Assembly: GCA_003558145.1 (NCBI GenBank)
Contig: PWMP01000005.1
Location: 1-10,271, forward strand
DNA: 10,271 nucleotides
Direction: 5' to 3'
Origin: Elusimicrobiota bacterium
GTDB lineage: Bacteria > CG03 > SLGR01 > PWQF01
In this document: positions 7,629-10,271 of the stretch, one piece after another
Layout: every line of letters begins with the position of its first letter
Position numbering within the stretch: position 1 is the first letter of the stretch
Made by a program: the position numbers and the translations under genes
The notes under the pieces: generated by a model
Databases searched by the model: none
What the model saw: the letters and a program-made list of their open reading frames with translations, nothing else
What the model was told of the DNA's origin: nothing

Positions 7629-7689
7629 AAAAAACAAACTTTTAAAAAAAGAAGTATACACGTTTCAGGACCGTAAGGAAGGCTACTGC

Positions 7690-8550
7690 TTAACCGGTAT
7701 TTATATAGCTTAAAGTCTTATAAATAAGAACCGAAGCCGCGAATTCCGATATGCTGCTGTTTTCAACAGGACAAAGCTCTACTACCCCCAGCCCCGCAAC
7801 ATGTTTTTTTTCTGCGATTTTTTTTATAAGTCCCGTGACCTGCTGCCAGAGCATACCTCCGGGTTCGGGGGTCCCTGTAGCCGGAATTACAGACGGGTCA
7901 AAAACATCAAGATCTATATCGATAAAAACCTTATCCTTCAATCCTTTTAAAACCTTTTTTTCCCAATTTTTGTCATTAAAAACCTCGTGCGCAAAAACTG
8001 TTTTTGAGTTTTCAAGACTTTCTTTTTCAGAAAAATCCATGCTTCTTATGCCGACCGAAAAAATATCCGCGCCAAACTCTCTGACCCTCGCCATAACACA
8101 AGCATGACTGTAGGGGTCTCCCTCATAGCTCTGGCGGAAATCAGAATGCGCATCCAGGTGCAGAACGGAAAGTCCCCCGTGATACTCAGAAGCAGCTTTA
8201 AGAGCGCCTATAGAAACTGTATGCTCCCCGCCCACAGTAACCGGGAATTTCAAGTCCTTAAGAAATTCCAGGTTCCGCCTGTATACTTCATCTACCATTG
8301 AAACGGCGCTGTCTTGTTCTACTGCACTGGCTGTATGCATTCCTTTCCTGTAAACTTCACTATCCGTCTCAATGTCATAAAGCTCCATATGGCGTGAAGC
8401 ATTTATTATCGATTCTGGACCCCGGGCCGAACCTTTGATCCAGCTGCTGCTTTGTTCAAAAGGTACAGGAAGTATGACCGTTTTAGCTTTTTCGTAAGCG
8501 CTAAATTCGTCTTCCAGCCCGCCGAAATTAAAAGGAACGGTACTGCTCAT
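7690..8550 (-). CDS. speB: Agmatinase-family ureohydrolase
   Basis: The 286-residue enzyme belongs to the arginase/agmatinase fold, a binuclear manganese hydrolase that removes urea from a guanidino group in the cytoplasm. The metal ligands are all visible: H110 in GGEH, D133, H135 and D137 in DAHSD, and D213 and D215 in the DLDVFDP segment, followed by TGTPEPGG at 225-232. The TPEPGG form is common in agmatinases of this branch. Position directly after an arginine decarboxylase argues for agmatine, or a guanidino polyamine made from it, as substrate rather than arginine. The ATG is 5 nt after the pdaD stop and has no recognisable ribosome site, so re-initiation after pdaD is likely. Gene end is followed by the spacer before bamA. 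Confidence 0.92.
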   Translation of the reverse strand: MSSTVPFNFGGLEDEFSAYEKAKTVILPVPFEQSSSWIKGSARGPESIINASRHMELYDIETDSEVYRKGMHTASAVEQDSAVSMVDEVYRRNLEFLKDLKFPVTVGGEHTVSIGALKAASEYHGGLSVLHLDAHSDFRQSYEGDPYSHACVMARVREFGADIFSVGIRSMDFSEKESLENSKTVFAHEVFNDKNWEKKVLKGLKDKVFIDIDLDVFDPSVIPATGTPEPGGMLWQQVTGLIKKIAEKKHVAGLGVVELCPVENSSISEFAASVLIYKTLSYINTG

Positions 8551-8555
8551 TTAAA

Positions 8556-9107
8556 TCAGGCGCAGAACACAGCCGCTGCTACAACTGAGGTCCAGAGTCC
8601 GTCTTTGTTTCCTTCTGCCGACTGGGATACGCTTCTGGTTTTGAAAATATGCCCGCTGGCCCTGTACACCTGTTTTCTTTCATCCCAGGCCTGCTCCGGA
8701 TTAAAAGATACCCCCAGAGTGGTGGCCAGCATGGTCGCTGCAAGATCCTCGGCATAGTCACCGGAAAATTTAGCGGTCTGGCCGAAAGAATGGTGTTCGG
8801 AAAGATAACCATAATTTTTTTCCTTTTTGGGAAGAGCCGCGCCTATGGCCGCGGAAACAAGCCGGCTGGCTTCGCAGGTATCATTGCGGGCCATAACGCA
8901 GAAAGTTATCTGTCCGGCCTGCAGATGTTCCAACCCCTTCTGGCGGGATATTATCTTGCACCCCGGAGGAAGTATGCTTGAAACGTAAACAAGATTACAT
9001 TTTTCTATTCCTGCAGCCCTTAATGCAAGCTCAAAGGAACCCAGCCTGTCTTTGTTAACCCCTACACCTTTTGTAAGAAAAACCTTTGACGGTACTGAAT
9101 TATTCAT
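8556..9107 (-). CDS. pdaD: Pyruvoyl-dependent arginine decarboxylase
   Basis: The protein turns arginine into agmatine and carbon dioxide. Unlike the PLP enzymes SpeA/AdiA it uses a pyruvoyl group made by self-cleavage. The cleavage site is VSSILPPG (residues 42-49): chain breakage between S43 and S44 would give a small beta chain and an alpha chain capped by pyruvate. The C-terminal SEHHSFGQ and GHIFKTRS segments are also typical. Length from the chosen start is 183 residues, against 165 in Methanocaldococcus. The ATG at 9107 is chosen because GGAGGA (9118-9113) lies 5 nt upstream; an upstream in-frame TTG at 9185 would add 26 residues unlike the family. It overlaps the preceding stop by 8 nt (ATGAATAA), so translation is coupled. 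This enzyme type is common in archaea and found in scattered bacteria such as Chlamydiae. Confidence 0.94.
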   Translation of the reverse strand: MNNSVPSKVFLTKGVGVNKDRLGSFELALRAAGIEKCNLVYVSSILPPGCKIISRQKGLEHLQAGQITFCVMARNDTCEASRLVSAAIGAALPKKEKNYGYLSEHHSFGQTAKFSGDYAEDLAATMLATTLGVSFNPEQAWDERKQVYRASGHIFKTRSVSQSAEGNKDGLWTSVVAAAVFCA

Positions 9108-10131
9108 TGTTTTCCTCCAGAAAAAGATTGAAATTTCTGTCTTTCCTTCCCTTGCCGGCTCCCCGGTGGTAGGCGTAGCTTGCAAGAAGAGGAAAAGTTA
9201 ACGTCGCTTCTGAATATATCATTTGTTCCATTCCCTCATCAACTTTACCCCAGGAATGAGCTTCTTTAAGAGTCGAACCGGACAAGCCTCCGTCTCTTTC
9301 ATCGGCCACGGTTATCTGGACAGCGTATTTATGCATATCCGCGCCAGGCTGCAGAATATCCGCAGACACCGTTATATCCTGGGCAAAATTTTTGGGGACG
9401 CCTCCGCCTATCATTAAAAGTCCCGTATGGGCGCAGACCAGCTTTATCCTGGTCAATTCAAGAAAGTCTTTTACTGAATCGATTGCCACTTTACCCTTAT
9501 CTTTTCTCTTATACTGGTGTTCGACAAGTCCGAACCCGGCACTGCAGTCCGAAAATGCAGGAACAAAAATCGGAACACCCTTTTCATAGGCCGCCCTTAT
9601 GACTGAGTCCTCCCCAATATTATTATCTTTAAGGTACTCTCCCATAGATTTGATGAATTCTCTGGAAGAATACACTCCTTCTTCCATGGCATCGGCAACT
9701 TTTCTTACGGTTTCATCGCATATCCTTAATTCATCTTCATTTATGTACGTATCGTAAATTCTGTCTATCCTTTTTTCCATAAGCTCGCCGTCATCGGCAT
9801 ATATGCAGCCGGCATAATGCTTAAACCCCAGGGCCTCAAAAAAATCCTGGTCTACAATAACCGCTCCGGTTGAAACTATAACATCAACCATTCCTTCTCT
9901 GACAAGGTCATATACAACTTTTTTGAGCCCCGCACTGAATAGAGAACCCGCAAGGCAGAGAATCACTGCGCAATCCTTATCATTAAGCATGGCTTCGTAA
10001 ATGCGCGAGCCGCGGGCAAGGTTCCTTGCCTGGAAAGACATATCAGCGTATTCTTCTACGAGAGGGATGCTGTTTATCTTTTTAATGTCAAAATGTTTTA
10101 CTTCTTTTTTAAGCAGTTCTTTTTCACCCAT
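9100..10131 (-). CDS. Deoxyhypusine-synthase-like protein, probable polyamine (homospermidine-type) synthase
   Basis: The 343-residue protein is a clear member of the deoxyhypusine synthase family, NAD-dependent enzymes that move an aminobutyl group through a lysine imine. By-eye alignment with human DHS places the catalytic Lys329 at K296 in SWGK, Glu323 at E290 and Trp327 at W294; NAD-site Asp238 matches D195. Three spermidine-binding residues are changed: Asp243 is F200, His288 is N248 (in GGGVPKN) and Asp316 is L283. Bacteria lack eIF5A, so the acceptor is probably a free amine. The neighbours, arginine decarboxylase and a ureohydrolase, point to polyamine synthesis: homospermidine from putrescine, or a bis-guanidino analogue from agmatine (database names for this family include 1,9-bis(guanidino)-5-aza-nonane synthase, from memory). 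The ATG has AAGGAG (10146-10141) 9 nt upstream. Family assignment is firm; substrate is inferred. Confidence 0.87.
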   Translation of the reverse strand: MGEKELLKKEVKHFDIKKINSIPLVEEYADMSFQARNLARGSRIYEAMLNDKDCAVILCLAGSLFSAGLKKVVYDLVREGMVDVIVSTGAVIVDQDFFEALGFKHYAGCIYADDGELMEKRIDRIYDTYINEDELRICDETVRKVADAMEEGVYSSREFIKSMGEYLKDNNIGEDSVIRAAYEKGVPIFVPAFSDCSAGFGLVEHQYKRKDKGKVAIDSVKDFLELTRIKLVCAHTGLLMIGGGVPKNFAQDITVSADILQPGADMHKYAVQITVADERDGGLSGSTLKEAHSWGKVDEGMEQMIYSEATLTFPLLASYAYHRGAGKGRKDRNFNLFLEENNE

Positions 10132-10210
10132 TATAAATTTCTCCTTTTATTAAGTTTTTTGATTTCTTTCTGGTGGCCGCATTAACGTAAAGCAGCGACC
10201 GGCAGGTGTA
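10132..10210 (-). other. Spacer between tRNA-Val and the polyamine operon
   Basis: The 79-nt spacer holds the ribosome site of the synthase gene (AAGGAG at 10146-10141). A possible 6-bp hairpin pairs GGTCGC (10201-10196) with GCGGCC (10181-10176), but it has no U-tract after it. I see no convincing promoter, so the polyamine genes may be read through from upstream, together with the tRNA, or use a promoter that I do not recognise. Confidence 0.4.
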
Positions 10211-10271
10211 TGGTGGGCGGAACAGGAGTCGAACCTGTGACCTCTGCCGTGTAAGAGCAGCGCTCTAGCCA
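10211..10271 (-). tRNA. tRNA-Val (anticodon UAC), 5' end outside the window
   Basis: The visible 61 nt are the 3' part of a tRNA. They show the anticodon arm CTGCT/GGCAG (one G-U pair) with loop CTTACAC, giving anticodon UAC at 10253-10251. A 5-nt variable region follows, then the T arm ACAGG-TTCGACT-CCTGT, the acceptor 3' strand TCCGCCC, discriminator A and an encoded CCA. About 15 nt of the 5' side (acceptor strand and most of the D arm) are missing. The UAC anticodon reads GUA and probably other valine codons. Confidence 0.95.

Noticed and set aside
7629..7660. A- and T-runs between speB and bamA as an intrinsic terminator
   Set aside because: The T-run on the minus strand is not preceded by a G-C-containing stem; only an all A-T CTTTT/AAAAG pairing is possible.
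9108..9185. Upstream TTG start that would add 26 residues to the arginine decarboxylase
   Set aside because: The added residues are antisense-like coding of the upstream gene in another frame, and the ATG at 9107 has a near-perfect ribosome site 5 nt away.
9100..10131. True eIF5A-modifying deoxyhypusine synthase
   Set aside because: The host looks bacterial (BamA and lipid A genes), no eIF5A gene is visible, and spermidine-binding residues are changed, so a free-amine synthase is more likely.
10211..10271. tRNA-Val as an integration (attachment) site
   Set aside because: No integrase gene, no second copy of the tRNA 3' end within the window, and the adjacent genes are ordinary metabolic genes.

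Overview
The window reads as a chromosomal segment of a Gram-negative (diderm), lipid-A-making bacterium. Every gene lies on the minus strand, so the biological order runs from high to low coordinates. Base composition is moderately AT-rich and looks even throughout, with no sign of a mobile element. I cannot place the organism from sequence alone. A fused LpxC-FabZ, together with archaeal-type polyamine enzymes (pyruvoyl arginine decarboxylase and a deoxyhypusine-synthase homologue), suits an uncultured deep lineage such as Omnitrophota, Elusimicrobiota or another PVC/FCB-like group. That placement is an inference of low confidence.

Right part (10271 to 7690). The 3' part of a tRNA-Val(UAC) is followed, after a 69-nt spacer, by a tight three-gene polyamine cluster: a deoxyhypusine-synthase-like enzyme, pyruvoyl-dependent arginine decarboxylase (pdaD) and an agmatinase-family ureohydrolase (speB). 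Together they would turn arginine into agmatine, probably join two amine units, and remove urea. The synthase homologue keeps the catalytic lysine region but lacks three residues that bind spermidine in human deoxyhypusine synthase. No eIF5A gene is visible. A route to a homospermidine-type polyamine, possibly through a bis-guanidino intermediate, is therefore plausible.

Middle gap (7689 to 7559). This 131-nt spacer separates the two operons. It holds a weak AT-rich hairpin and a very good sigma70-type promoter with an extended -10. The predicted transcription start is only about 7 nt before the bamA start codon.

Left part (7558 to 1). This is an outer-membrane biogenesis operon: bamA, a Skp/OmpH chaperone, lpxD, a fused lpxC-fabZ, lpxA and an MsbA-like ABC exporter that runs off the left edge. 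The genes abut or overlap (0, 26 and 41 nt overlaps, then gaps of 9 and 1 nt), so strong co-translation is likely. The first two products insert outer-membrane proteins; the next three make the acylated glucosamine precursor of lipid A; the last is expected to flip lipid A across the inner membrane. lpxB, which would normally follow lpxA, is absent between lpxA and the exporter.

No gene-free stretch exceeds 300 bases. I saw no CRISPR array, insertion sequence or plus-strand gene that I can support.
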